From the NCBI GenBank assembly GCA_015143295.1, contig CM026568.1:18606607-18670606 (forward strand): a DNA stretch of 64,000 nucleotides, written 5' to 3'. Position numbers and translations under genes: made by a program. Below, piece after piece: positions 12,151-23,215 of this stretch (its first letter is position 1; every line of letters starts with the position of its first letter). This DNA comes from Tetracentron sinense. Lineage: Eukaryota > Streptophyta > Magnoliopsida > Trochodendrales > Trochodendraceae. The notes under the pieces are model-generated. The model had not been told where the DNA came from. It searched no databases and worked only from the letters and a program-made list of their open reading frames with translations.

Positions 12151-12951
12151 ACGATTCATTCAGGATACAATCAATGTTGGGTTGATATTTGAGACGGATG
12201 ATATGCTTAGTCAGCACGTGGTTGGATATGTGGATTTAGACTATGCTGGTGATTTGGATAAACGCCGATCAACTACAGGATATGCCTTTACTCTTGCTAG
12301 GGGACCGGTGAGTTGGAGATCAACGTTACAGTCAACAGTTACTTTGTCTATTACTGAGGCAGAGTACATGACAGTGAAAGATGCTATTAAGGAGGTCATT
12401 TAGCTACATGAGTTGATTGAGGACTTGGGGATTGTTCAGGAGCACATTGAGGTCTAATACGACAGTCAGAGTGTAATTTTTTTAGCAAAGAACCAGGTTC
12501 ATCATTCTCGAACAAAGCATATCGACGTCCGTTTTCATTTTGTTCGAGAAGTTGTGGATGAATGTGACATTCTTCTTCAGAAGATTGGGGATGTAGACAA
12601 CCCTATAAATATGCTTACTAAGGTGGTGACTAGGGTCAAGTTCAAGCACTATTTAGACTTGATCAATATCTCTCATGTTTGAGCACCTTTGAGTGCATGG
12701 CGTCTAGGGACTTATTTGGAGGCAACTTTGATTCATTCCTGTTGTTTTGGATGGTTTGGTAGAATTCAAGCAAAGGTGGAGATTTATTGGACAGTTGTCA
12801 TGAATTCAACCCGGTTTTCATGTTGACCCGTTTTGGGTATTTTACCCATTTATCTCTTTAGTGTAACCCTAAGTATAAATGAGATTTTAGGGAAAATACC
12901 CAAAACGGGTCATCAAGAATCCGGGTTGAATTCAAGACAACTTTCCAACAT
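12150..12951 (+). pseudogene. Copia retrotransposon 3' end: RNase H, polypurine tract, short 3' LTR
   Basis: From about 12160 to 12682 the frame encodes a Copia RNase H: VDLDYAGDLDKRRSTTGYAF, SITEAEYM and YDSQSVIFLAKN carry the D, E and D catalytic positions, followed by HIDVRFHFVRE and NMLTKVV. Two in-frame stops (after KEVI and after HIEV) inactivate it. The purine-rich GCAAAGGTGGAGA at about 12770-12785 is a normal polypurine tract. The LTR behind it (12788-12951) is unusually short. Integrase and reverse transcriptase are missing. Confidence 0.85.
12788..12951. repeat. Short LTR with self-complementary ends (about 59-bp arms)
   Basis: The left arm reads TTGGACAGTTGTCATGAATT and continues through CAACCCGG to GACCCGTTTTGGGTATTTT. 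The right arm is its near-complement, ending AAGACAACTTTCCAACA. Between them is AAGTATAAATGAG, a possible TATA box. It follows a polypurine tract and ends in CA, so it fits a 164-bp 3' LTR. Such complementarity would fold the transcript end. Confidence 0.55.
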
Positions 12952-13005
12952 GGAGGTGGTGGAATCTAACACCAAAACGGGTGTTAGGTACCTAACATAA
13001 GATTT

Positions 13006-13006
<1 letters not shown>

Positions 13007-13036
<30 letters not shown>
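13007..13036 (+). repeat. (CT)15 microsatellite
   Basis: Thirty bases of uninterrupted CT followed by a short TG/TA run, directly after the right arm of the split MITE. Confidence 0.97.
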
Positions 13037-13038
<2 letters not shown>

Positions 13039-13039
13039 G

Positions 13040-15420
13040 TGTGTGTATATATTTATATCATTGTACGAAATGAAGTGGAGTTTTTGGCAGGAAATTTAGA
13101 AAAACGGAGAAATTTTCTCATTATCTTTTCTACGTATTTATTCAACTCTAGAATTGGAAATTACTACGTGTTCTTTATCTACATCTGAAATTATTCTGGC
13201 ATGCTAGGTATTTGTAGAGTTTTGCAGTAAAATAATGAAAAATTTTCAGAGAGAAACAAAAAGATGAATTTTCTGTTCCAAAACTCTAAACAAGAAGGAT
13301 AAGTTCTGGAATCTCGAGTGATCACTTGGATTTTTTTTTTTTTTGACCTTGTGGCGTGTTTGATCTGTTTTTAATCTCTTGTTCTCAAATGAAATCTGAG
13401 AATTGGTCATTTTTGTATCTGATACCATAACAATTTCTGCAGGATGATTGGAATTGATGGTATGCATAACTCATACCCAATTACCATACAAGTAGAGAAC
13501 AATTGTACATTGTTTCACAGTGTAAAGCATAACTCATAACACTGTGCTGAAATTACTAGTTATTTGATGGGCTTCTGTGCAATTACCAAATTAGCAAACC
13601 AAGAAAAAACAGAAGAAGAAATGATCTAGGAAAAAAATTAATAAATTAAAACTGGCTTCATTTCACATAATTCCACTAACCTGAACAAACTGATGTCACC
13701 TACATTTATCTAGGTTATTTCCTTGTGATTTAAGATGTGTTGGTTCTGAATTCTCAGTCAAGAATCCTTGTGTTTTCTAGATGTCACAAAGAAAGCTTAA
13801 AGGATGAAAAGTACGTACAAGAAGCAGCTACTATTAGAGAACCTGAGAAGTCCTTTCAGAAGTTTGTATTCTTGGAGGTATGATCAGGAAATACTCAGAA
13901 TAACCTCCTGTCGTCTAAGTTCTGGATATTTTGGTTTTTGTCCCTCTTAGCATATCGGTTATGTTTTTGACGAAGAATAATTCCCTTAAAATCCAACAAT
14001 TAAAAGGAGTAAGTTTATGTTACTGCAATTCGTAGTTCATTCAGAATAGTCAATTGAGATGGAACAAATCCAAGGCACCTATATTTCTGCTAAAATGATT
14101 TAAGGCTAATTTTGTTCTAAAAGGGATTTTTATTTCAACCATCATGGATAGTGAGCTTATAGCTTTTAAGGGGATCTATGTCAGGTTCTACAAGTGAGAT
14201 TTTTTTTTTTTTTTTTTTTATCAGTACAAGTGAGAATTATTCCTTGAAAGCATGATCAAGTTTAAGGATCATAAAACATGAAAGAAATGGAAAGAGAATA
14301 CGCAGAAAAGCTTACCGACATCCGACACGAACTACTGCCTGAAACGATCTTCCTGGTACGACAATCGGGCTTGCAAACCCAGAGTTCTCCCTCATCAAGT
14401 TAAAGAAGATGTATAAAGGATGATTTTTAAAGGAAGTGACAATCCCATTGAACCAGTCATTTTTAATCTCTTTAATCATTTTCTAATCCTACTAAAATTA
14501 AGTGATCTCTCTCAATTAGTCATTCTTTACTGTTGTTGTTGTTGCTAAAGTCAATCAATCTCTCTCTCTCTCTCTCTCTCTCTACCAATGTCCATTCAGT
14601 ATATATATATATACATTGATTGTAATGTTTTCAGGTTGAAAATGGGAAGATGCACAAGAAATGGACTTGGTCAGCTTGAATGGACATTGGGTTGGTTTGG
14701 TTTTAAAGGGTATTTAATGCAAGAAAGCCTGGGTATTGGTCACTGATTCATTTAATCTGTATTTCTTACTCCTGCAGCACGGGTTTTTGGATCTTACAAC
14801 ATTGATTACCACTCCTTCTCTATCATCTTCTATTTTTGTTAAAAATTGCAGTGTTAGACCGAGTAAGCCCTGTGGTTAAGGAACTAGGATGGCCTCTGCT
14901 TTCACCTTGCGGTACAGAAATTGCATTAAATAAGACTTTGTGACATGATAATGAGATTAGGTAAAGAGTTAAATCTTATTTAAATTTGGGTTTGGTTAAC
15001 CTAATTGTATGATCTATATATAGAGAGAGAGAAAGAGGGGAATGTTATCCTTCACTCATGCGAAGTTGTTAACCTTCACAGATTTTTTTACCCTTATGTA
15101 TTGAATATCATTCTATTAAATACAAGAGTATTTTGAAATTTTTATAGGGGACAATTCATTAAATAAAAAAAATGAAAAACACAAGAAAAGGCAAATTTTC
15201 ATGTATTTAATGACTGCTCCCTTGCAAAAAGACTAAAAGGACCCTTAACTTTAGTATACCTAATGTAAGGGTAAAAATTTCTTGGTGGTAGTTACAAAGT
15301 TCACCCACTGAGTGAACATTAGCAACACTCATATTACTAACGTTGATTCAATGAGTGAACTGGTTTATATCTATACTACTCTTATATGCTAGAGTGAAAT
15401 CTCTTCTTATGCCACCTAAG
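13040..15420. other. Intergenic, no intact gene seen
   Basis: AT-rich sequence with a (TC)n run at 14559-14583, a short (TA)n at about 14600 and a T run at 14203-14219. No recognisable protein domain. On the minus strand, about 14315-14392 could be a short 5' exon of the upstream U-box gene (a 26-codon frame starting MRENSGFASP and ending at a GTAAGC donor); this is weak inference. Confidence 0.4.
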
Positions 15421-15425
15421 CATAC

Positions 15426-18377
15426 TGTGAGTACGGAAATTTTACTCACGTGTTTAGAGTTGTCACATATTCATTCAGAAGGGATAAGTCCCCGAGAAGT
15501 TGGATAAGATCTTGGTCTGTAAATTGAGATCAGGGTAAAAGGTTCGGTTAAGTTCAGGGAATGTGTTAGGCACCCTGAGGCTTTCAGTTTTCAATAATTC
15601 CATACTCCCTAAGATTAAGCCAATTAATGTCAATGTTTTGCTAAAATGTCCAAGTGTTTAAAGTAATACTAATCTAAAAAAGAAAAGCTAACTAGGGTTG
15701 AACCCGGGTTTGGTTGCCTACGTACTCACAATGTGAGATCAGACCAAGCGTAGTTCTGGCACATGAGCTCATGCCAATGCTAGGGGTGTGTGTGTGTGCA
15801 TTAAGGGTGGCTAATAAGCTAGTCCGGTAGACTAGGGTTTGGTTGACCGAGGGTGGTCAAGTGCAAGATATGACCCCGGTAGGCTTAGGATTAGTCTGGT
15901 AGACTAGGGTTTGGGCCCGGTAGACCCAAAAGAAAGTTTGACAAAAGTTAGGATTGCTAACCGGGGTTAAGTCAAACTAACCATGGTTAGGATTGCTAAC
16001 CATAGTTGGAATTGTGAAGTCGAGCCCGGTAGACTAAGGTTGAGCCCAGTGGGCAAAGGATAAGTCTGGTAGGCTAAGGGTTGAGACCCGGTAAGCCAAA
16101 ACGGATTTAACTGAGGTTAGAGTTTGCTAACCGGGGTTAAATGAGAGTTAACCATGGTTACGACTGCTAACCATGGTAAAAAGTCCAGAAACTGATTTTT
16201 TGATCTTTTTCATATTTTTTTAGGATTTTTCCAAATTTTTTATTGGTTAAGGATTGCTTAACCATGGTTAAACTCCATGTTTGGTTAACTTTTAACCATG
16301 GTTAAGCAGTCTAACCAAGGTGAAAATGGTTACGGAGGAAATTTTGAAATCCAGGAAATATTTCTGATTTTTTGATGATTTTTCTAGAATTTGTGGGGTT
16401 AAGGGGTACTTAACCATGGTTAAAAGTTAACCAAAGGTAATTTTAACCATGGTTAATAGTTAAGTTTAGCCAAAAGTAGGCCTAGAGAGCATGGCAAGGC
16501 CTAGAATGGCCTCCTACTTGGCTTGGGCCTTGTACAAAGCCCAAAAATTAAAATTTTAAAAATGGAGGTAATCGAATTACCTCAATTCAGTTAAACTTTT
16601 AACCATACTTTGTACTGAATTAACTGGAGTTAGAGAGTGAAGCAGGGGAAAATAAAAGCACTAGGGGATAGCCTGGAGTCTCAGGAATCCAATGGGTCAG
16701 GTGTGGATCCAAGACTAGGTCAGGTGTGGGCCCCACAGGGGCCCAAAGTCACTGTGAAAATTAGACTATATTGGCGGTAAAGATATTGCCACCAGTCTGG
16801 TAACTCGAGTTTGAGGGCCAACTAACCATGGTTAGAAGCAAGGCTGAGGGCTGAAATTTTGCAGAAAGGAAGCTAAGGCCTAAAAGTACCTAACCATGGC
16901 CCTGGAACTGACTAGGGCCAAACTTAACCCTAGTTAAGAGAGGTTTTACAGAGAAGGTAAAAAATGTCGGTAGACATTCTACCGACATTTCAGGATTTTT
17001 TCAGAAAACCGATTTTTCCACTGGAGGGCTGCACCATGGGGTCTAAGGGTTCCCTCATGCCCTGAGGGACCCCCAGACCCTGTGGGGATGTCTCATGCTA
17101 AAAAAAGAAAGGTTGTACCCAAGTTTCACCTCAAAGGTATTCCCCACACCTATGAGGAAGGTGGGGGATACCCTATCCTTGGTTGGCTGTTACCGTAACA
17201 AAAGAAACAATATAGGACCCCTGGGATGGGACCAGGAGTCCCTTACAATGCTTGCAAATAGAAAATAACAGAGAGGGGGAGACTGTTACCCTAGCACGGT
17301 GGTGGGATTGTTGCGACCACTAGTACATGGTGGTGGCGATTTGGGAAGGTAATAACAGGGGTTGAGGTTAGCCTGGGAGGTTTCCTGGGATGGCCTAAGT
17401 CCTAACTAAGTGAGGAGTGAAGGTTAAAAGGGGTGAAGAAGGGTCTAGCCGAGATTTTGCAGGGGTTCACTATGGATTTTTGGAGTGGTTTTGAACCAAG
17501 GAGAGGGGGGCTTTTATAGACAGAGGGGAAGGCCTTGGGTGTAAGTTGGGCATTATAGGACTCGTGAGGGACCAATGGGAGCAGACCCAAGATGCCCAGG
17601 TGGAAACTGATACGCTGGTGCAGAGAATACCAAAGTGGCAGTAATTGGATCACCGCCACTCTCAAACTATGAATTTTGAGAGTGTTGATAATCCCATTAC
17701 CGACACCCTGACGATTTTACTAAAAGGGGTCTTGCCTTCGCACACTTGAGCCGAAAGCAGGCATGGCTTGCCATTTTGAGGGTTTTGCCGCCTATTTTTT
17801 GAAATTGAGGGGTGTGGGCCCCCACCCTAGTGAACCCTAGGGTGTTGTGGGCCCAAGTTTGGGCCCACCAAAGGCCTTGATTCACTATTTTGGGGTTTTG
17901 GATTGGCTAAATGGGCTTTGAGCCCATAGGACTCATACCTAGGTTTGGCTAGGGATTAGGCTAGGTCTAGGTCTAGGGCTAGGGCTAGGTCTAGGGGTTT
18001 TCTAAGGTTAGACCTAGGGTTTAGGCTTAGGGATCGCTAATGGGCCTTGAGCCCGAAACCTAGGGTTCTAGGGTTTGCCTAGGATTTAGGGTTTATCTAG
18101 GGCTTGGCTAGGTTTTAAGGTCTACCTAGGGTTTTAGGGTATAGGGTATACCTAAGGTTTTAGCTAGGGTTTAGGGCATACCTAGTGTTTAGCTAGGGTT
18201 TAGGGTATACCTAGGGTTTAGCTAGGGTTTGGCCTGTGGTTCACCTAGGGTTAGGTCTAGGGTCTGGCTAGGGGTTTGCCTATGGTCCAGGGCTTGACTA
18301 GGGACTTAGCTGGGGGATGACCATGGTTAATGGTGGTTAACCATAGTTAAGCGAGGTGTAAAAATTGGATGCTTACA
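15426..18377. mobile_element. Solo LTR, 2.95 kb, with CATAC target duplication
   Basis: The element starts TGTGAGTACGG and ends GATGCTTACA. It is flanked by the exact 5-bp repeat CATAC (15421-15425 and 18378-18382), and the same flanking locus continues on both sides. No gag or pol frame lies inside, which fits LTR-LTR recombination leaving one long terminal repeat. The word GCCTACGTACTCACAATGTG near 15715 resembles sequences I associate with long Tat/Ogre-type Gypsy LTRs; that clade is inferred. The LTR is unusually repetitive: the palindrome TTAACCATGGTTAA and variants recur through 15950-16450, and CTAGGGTTT-type repeats fill 17930-18300. Confidence 0.75.
17930..18300 (+). repeat. Degenerate CTAGGGTTTAGGGTT array inside the solo LTR
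   Basis: Short units such as CCTAGGGTTTAGCTAGGGTT are repeated with variation for about 370 bp. They resemble, but do not match, the plant telomere unit TTTAGGG. Because the array lies inside an LTR with target duplications it travelled with the element and is not a relic telomere. Confidence 0.7.
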
Positions 18378-18382
18378 CATAC

Positions 18383-18881
18383 TTCTCATATGTGAAGCCA
18401 CCTAAGCTTTCTTTCTATTTGTGATGTCATCTAAGCCTCCTCACACTCTTACCCTCTTTAGACAAACTCTTTGCAACCGTTCATTTAATGAGAGGGGTGA
18501 ACTTTGTTAATATAACATTCAGTCTCGAGCTTCTAAACGCTTCTTTAAGGGTGTTGTGATATGTGTCCTTTAGTATTGATTATTGATGCTAACTATAGCT
18601 ACGAAGTGGAGGGGCTGTTACGAGTTGAAGTCGTAACGGTTCCAAACCTGTAACAAACTGAAGTTGAAGTTGTAACAATCCCAATCTCAAGAGTTGGAAA
18701 GTGGAAATAGTAAAATATTTGATTTTTAGTTGAAAGGATTTTACACTGATATCCTTTTCTCAATAGGGATTTTTCTTGACTTCTTTATGTGCAAAATTAG
18801 GAATCCTCTATAAAGGAAGGAGGGTAAGACCTTTTAGTTTCTATCCTTAGATTTCATCATGCAGTTTCTTCGGGGCCTTGG
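18383..18881. other. Spacer between solo LTR and Copia element
   Basis: No gene recognised. It contains repeated words GTTGAAGT(C/T)GTAAC near 18625-18680 and a possible TATA box, CTCTATAAAGG, near 18812. A short frame beginning at the ATG at 18860 is interrupted by the Copia insertion. Confidence 0.4.
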
Positions 18882-19461
18882 TGTGAGATTTTGGCTCGAT
18901 CTGGAGTGGGCGATCGATCGACCAAACAGTGGCCGATTGATCTGTGGCCTTGGGCAATCGATCAGCCACTTATGGCCGATCGATCGGTGGGCACTGTTTT
19001 GGTTTCAAGAAATTCCTAATTTCAGTTTTGGAGAGTTTTATGTTTTGAGAAACTCCTATTTTGGTAGGGTTTCATTTTCCCCTTGTTTTGGGTCTCTTTG
19101 GGGCTATAAAAGAGAGGTTTGGGGATTAGGATTAAGAAAAGAAAAGAAAAAAGGGCTAAAGTGTTAACAAGTTTGGAAAAAAGGTTGTCCTAGTTAGGGT
19201 TTGGGTTGAGAGAACAAGAAGACTTGTGTGTGAGAGAGCATTGTGGGCTTTCCTTGGGTTTGATCTTCGTTGTGGGTTCTTCTCTTCTCTATTGTGTTCT
19301 TCTCTCGGATTAGTGAAGATATTTGGTGAGCTTTGACCGTGGACGTAGGCATTTAGGCCGAATCACATAAATTTTGCTTTGTGGGCTGTTTACTTAATTG
19401 CTATTATATAGTTATTTCTCCATTGTCATTTATTCTATCCTCAAGGGATTTCCGCACAACA
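18882..19461 (+). repeat. 5' LTR of the Copia element
   Basis: About 580 bp, homologous to 21021-21585. The first 110 bp hold a cluster of GATCGATCG-type palindromes. A possible TATA box, GCTATAAAAGAGAG, lies near 19103. The open frame over its first half is a by-product of the LTR. Confidence 0.92.
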
Positions 19462-19522
19462 AACTTGTATCAGAGCTATTGGTTTTGGAATTGCGGCAAA
19501 GACTTCAAATTCCATATTCGAA

Positions 19523-20784
19523 GTGGAGAAATTCGATGGAAGTAAAAACTTCAAGTTATGGCAAATAAAGGTTCGTAACTTGTTGATCCAACAAGGCTTG
19601 CACAAAGCATTGAAGGGAAAGGATAAGAGGCTTGAAAATCTGAAGGAAGAAGATTGGGAGGACTTCGATTTGAAAGCGATGAGTGTGATTCGTCTATACT
19701 TAGCGGATGAGGTATTATACAACATTCTTGAAGAGAAGACGACTTCAGGACTTTAGTTGAAGTTAGAGAGTCTCTACACTACGAAATCGCTCACTAACCG
19801 GTTATACTTGAAGCAAAAGTTATTTACACTCAAGATGGTAAAAGATATGAAAATTTCTGATTATCTTAGTGAATTTAATAAGATAACTGCTGAATTAACG
19901 AGCATTGGTATGAAACTTGATGAAAATGACAAAGCCCAACTTATTGTTACTTCCCTACCTCCTTCACTTGAGTACCTCCGTACTATGTTGCTCTACGCAA
20001 AGGAGGATATTAATTTGGAAGATATTGTTGCACTTCTCTCTAATGAGTTGAGAAAAAATGCGCTAAATAGTGAAAGTCATGAGCAGACTTTACTAGGAGA
20101 GGGGAAGATAAAGGGTAACAGACCTAGAAAGTGGTCCAAATCATACAAGAACGTTGAGTGTTATTACTGCCATAAGAAATGACATTTAGCTAGATATTGT
20201 CGGTTAAAGAAAAGTGAGGAGGATGAGGAGGAAAGAAAATCCTCAAGTACAGCCAATGTGGCTAATGAAGATTCTAAGAATCCGGACGATGATCCCATAG
20301 TCCTTTCGGAAGCTACACCTAATGGTTAGTCTAAGGATAAGTGGATTATTGATTCTGGTTGTTCTCATCATGTATGTCAAAATAGGGACTAATTTGCTGC
20401 TTACAACAAGGTTGAAGGCGACACTGTCTTAATGGGTAATAATACACCTGCAAGATTCATGAGATAGCGACAATCAAAATAAGATTGCACAACGGTGTAG
20501 TGAGGACATTGACGAGAGTGAGGCATGTTCGAGATCTCAAGAAAAATTTGATCTCTTTGAGCTCTTTAGACTCTCGGAGGTGTAGATTCTATGTACAAGG
20601 TGGAGTGCCAAAAGTTCGAAAGGGAGTCTCAATTGTAATGACAGGTAGAAGAAGCAAGAATTTGTATGTGTTTCAAGGAAACACAATTTTTGGTGGAGCA
20701 TTTAAGGCAAAGAAAGCTCCTATTGTTCCCAATTCTATCCCGGCAAAGGAGGCACGAGTTTTGACAAATAATATTTGCATTTGA
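19523..20784 (+). pseudogene. Copia gag and protease remnant
   Basis: One frame from 19523 reads FDGSKNFKLWQIKVRNLL (UBN2-type gag), through DYLSEFNKITAEL and LVTSLPPSLEYLR-like gag text, to a zinc knuckle CYYCHKK-stop-HLARYC. That CX2CX4HX4C motif has lost one residue to a TGA where glycine is usual. WIIDSGCSHHV follows, an aspartic protease site with D-S-G intact, then RHVRDLKKNLISLSSLD of the GAG-pre-integrase domain. Four in-frame stops (TAG near 19755, TGA near 20180, TAG near 20327, TAA near 20390) prevent a full product. Confidence 0.9.
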
Positions 20785-21020
20785 AGATGAAGGCTGCTGA
20801 ATATATGACATTCAGCTTTGATGATGATTTGTAGGTGGAGTCGAAGACTCCACATATTTCTCAAGAGGGTGAAAGAGTTTGGGTGGAGAATTCTAAAATG
20901 TTTATTAGATTTACTCCAAGTTCGGCGAGGTGGAGTCTTGCATTCAGTTTTGGATTATGTTGGTGGAAGCGAGATGACACATCATAAGGTGTTCGCGAGA
21001 TTCTCGCCAAGGTGGAGATT

Positions 21021-21585
21021 TGTGAGCTTTTGGCTCAATCTGCAGTGGGTGATCGATCGGCCAAACAGTGGCCTATCGATCGGTGGCAATCGGCCACTTA
21101 TGGGCGATCGAGCAGTGGGCACTGTTTTGGTTTCGGGAAATTTTTAATTTCAGTTTTTGAGAGTTTTATGTTTTGGGAAACTCCTATTTCGATAGAGTTT
21201 CGTTTCTCCCTTGTTTTTGGTCTCTTTTGGGCTATAAAAGAGAGGTTTTGAGGGTTAGGATTAAGAAAAGAAAAGAAAAAATGGCTAAAGTGTTAGCAAG
21301 TTTGGAAAAAAGTTGTCTTAGTTAGGGTTTGAGTTGAGAGAACAAGAAGACTTGTGTAAGAAAGAGCATTGTGGGCTTTCCTTGAGTTTGATCTTAGTTG
21401 TGGATTCTTCTCTTCTCTATTGTATTCTTCTCTTCGATTAGTGAAGATATTTGGTGTGCTTTGACCGTGGACATAGACATTTAGGCCAAACCAAGTAAAT
21501 CTTGCTTTGTGGTGTATTTACTTATTTACTATTCTTTATTTCTCCATTGTCGTTTATTCTATCCTCAAGGGATTTCCGCAAAACA
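21021..21585 (+). repeat. 3' LTR of the Copia element
   Basis: About 565 bp, partner of 18882-19461. It keeps the GATCGATCG cluster (21050-21115), the GCTATAAAAGAGAG box and the terminal CCGCAAAACA. Confidence 0.92.
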
Positions 21586-21590
21586 CTTGG

Positions 21591-22036
21591 CCTTCCAGAG
21601 GATAAAGCTTTGTGTTATGATGTGTAGGGTTTGAATAAGAACTCCTGGAAATAGTTCTGAAGCCTGTACTCGTCGTGTCCTTCCTTAAGCTGGTGACTAC
21701 TCAGGTTAGAATTTGTGGTCAATCAAAAGAAATTTTTTGATAAACTTTTGATTAGTATGTCTGATGAAACTATTTCATGGATGTTTTGAGTGAAAATGCA
21801 TAATAAAATAGAATTGTATATCTTAGCATTTTCTCATAACGGTTAGTTGAAGTATTTGATGTGTATGTATTGATTAGAAAAAAAAGGAATATTGTTTCCC
21901 AATCGATGTTATTTGAGCACTCCAAACAAATGTTGGGCACTTCATACCAAGTGAAAAATCTGTTTATATGTCATTGAATGGAGATCGAATGATAACCGCA
22001 CCAAAAAAAAAAAATGGAGATTGAATCATAGCCACA
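21591..22036. other. Spacer, no gene seen
   Basis: Sequence right of the Copia target duplication. It continues the pre-insertion locus that ends at 18881. No domain, RNA gene or repeat boundary recognised. Confidence 0.4.
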
Positions 22037-22246
22037 GGTCAACATGTGTCTTTTTTTAACATTTACTAGCCATGGTTAAGATTCACTAACCTTTAGGATT
22101 CAATAATCTAACCTTGATTTTTGGAAATTATTTTTAAAAAAATTTAACCATAAGGTTAAATATTTTTAATCCTAAGGTTAAATTTTAGTGAATCTTAACT
22201 ATGGTTAATAAGAGTTAAAAAAGAACATGTGTTGACCTGTGAGTGC
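22037..22246. mobile_element. Foldback element (TTAAC family), copy 1
   Basis: The arms CACAGGTCAACATGTGTC and the complement of GAACATGTGTTGACCTGTG bracket about 200 bp. Inside are the family words ATGGTTAAGATTCACTAA and the reverse TTAGTGAATCTTAACTATGG. The same words occur in about nine more places in the window. Confidence 0.6.
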
Positions 22247-22992
22247 GATTGAACTCTCATTGAATTCAATCGCAATTGGCTGTGATTCAATCTCGAATGG
22301 AGTTCGGCTGATGGGTTAGCTAATGGAGTTCTGGGGCCACTACTAAAAGAATGAAATAGATGGTTGTCGGCAAGCATTGAAAAACTAATGTGAGACATCG
22401 ACAATAGGATCACAAACGGGATGTGTTTTTTGACGTGAACAAGATAGTTGGTTTGAAGAAGAAGAAGTAGTACTAGCAATAGGAAAAGAGGAAAAACAAG
22501 ACCTCTCAATGGGTGGGGACGACAGCTGATAACGAGAGCGATGGCACGGAAGATGATGCCAAAGAGAACGCCAAAGAGGAGTTGCAATCGAAATTGCCTC
22601 AGCAATTGCTGTTTTCAATGTATTCCTTTTTTTTTTTCCTCTTTGTTTTTTCATTGGTGGAAATTTAGCCACACTTTTGTGTTTTTTGTGGTATATTTGC
22701 CTTAGTCAAGATGGTAGTGTTTTGTTATTACGTGGTAGTCCCGGGTTAGTGGGAGCTAAAAGAAGAAGATGAAATGCAATCGGACATAAACCCTCCATGG
22801 GGGGAGGAGTTTTTTTGGAATGAGGTTGTTAAGGATAAAGTAGTGGGGTTCATAGAAACATTGACTAATCCTGGTTACTCCTATGTATTTTTATATTTTT
22901 ATTATTAAAATCTATTGTATTTAAGGTAACCTTTTATATTATTATTTATTTCTCGTAATATTTTCTCGTGCATTGCATGGGGTTCTTACTAG
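22247..22992. other. No clear gene; Helitron-like 3' terminus at its right end
   Basis: The minus strand of 22385-22672 has a 95-codon open frame (MAKFPPMKKQRGKKKRN at its start) with no domain I recognise; it may be chance or a captured fragment. The stretch ends CTCGTGCATTGCATGG, then TTCTTACTAG followed by T at 22993, the CTAG-T end typical of plant Helitrons with a weak hairpin just before it. Confidence 0.4.
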
Positions 22993-23034
22993 TATCTATT
23001 TATAATATAAAAAAATCAGTGACACCTAATCTTT

Positions 23035-23215
23035 TTTTTTTTTTTTTTGGTTCGAGATATACGTTTAGGCCGCAACGCCGGTTAGGTGTTAGTATCTGTT
23101 CAGGTAGTGGGCGGGTGGAGAATATATACAAACTCTCACCCTCTCAGGAATGAAACCTGGTACCTCTCCCCAAAGCAAGGGATACACTGGGACACCTAAC
23201 CTTAGTAACCCAAAC
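23035..23215 (-). mobile_element. tRNA-derived SINE-like repeat, copy D
   Basis: On the minus strand the head (GTCCCAGTGTATCCC, then box B-like GGTTTCATTCC) is followed by GAACAGATACTAACACC, GGCGTTGCGGCC and an A run (T run 23033-23049 on the plus strand). The tail matches copy A at 3472-3655, while the head differs. Confidence 0.6.

Larger units (their letters stand above)
11711..13004. mobile_element. Foldback MITE copy 2, split by Copia debris
   Basis: The left arm at about 11711-11825 (CTAGGTACCTAACAAC, then ACAACAAAGCGCC) matches the left arm of copy 1. The right arm at 12950-13004 (TGGAGGTGGTGGAATCTAAC, then GTTAGGTACCTAACAT) matches the right arm. The roughly 1.1 kb between them is Copia sequence, so the retrotransposon pieces entered an existing MITE. 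Confidence 0.55.
18882..21585 (+). mobile_element. Internally deleted Copia element with two LTRs and CTTGG target duplication
   Basis: The 5' LTR (18882-19461) and 3' LTR (21021-21585) both start TGTGAG and end in ACA, and are clearly homologous with scattered differences. Exact CTTGG repeats flank the element (18877-18881 and 21586-21590). After the 5' LTR is a primer site, TTGTATCAGAGC, close to the initiator-Met tRNA complement. Before the 3' LTR is the purine tract GCCAAGGTGGAGATT. The 1.56-kb interior keeps gag, protease and the start of pre-integrase, then jumps to the last pol codons; integrase, reverse transcriptase and RNase H are gone. It could move only with help from a full relative. 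Confidence 0.92.

Noticed and set aside
17930..18300. Interstitial telomere or chromosome fusion scar
   Set aside because: The array lies inside an LTR with target duplications, and units differ from TTTAGGG.
18859..19167. 102-codon frame
   Set aside because: Most of it lies in the 5' LTR of the Copia element and a matching frame recurs in the 3' LTR at 21012.
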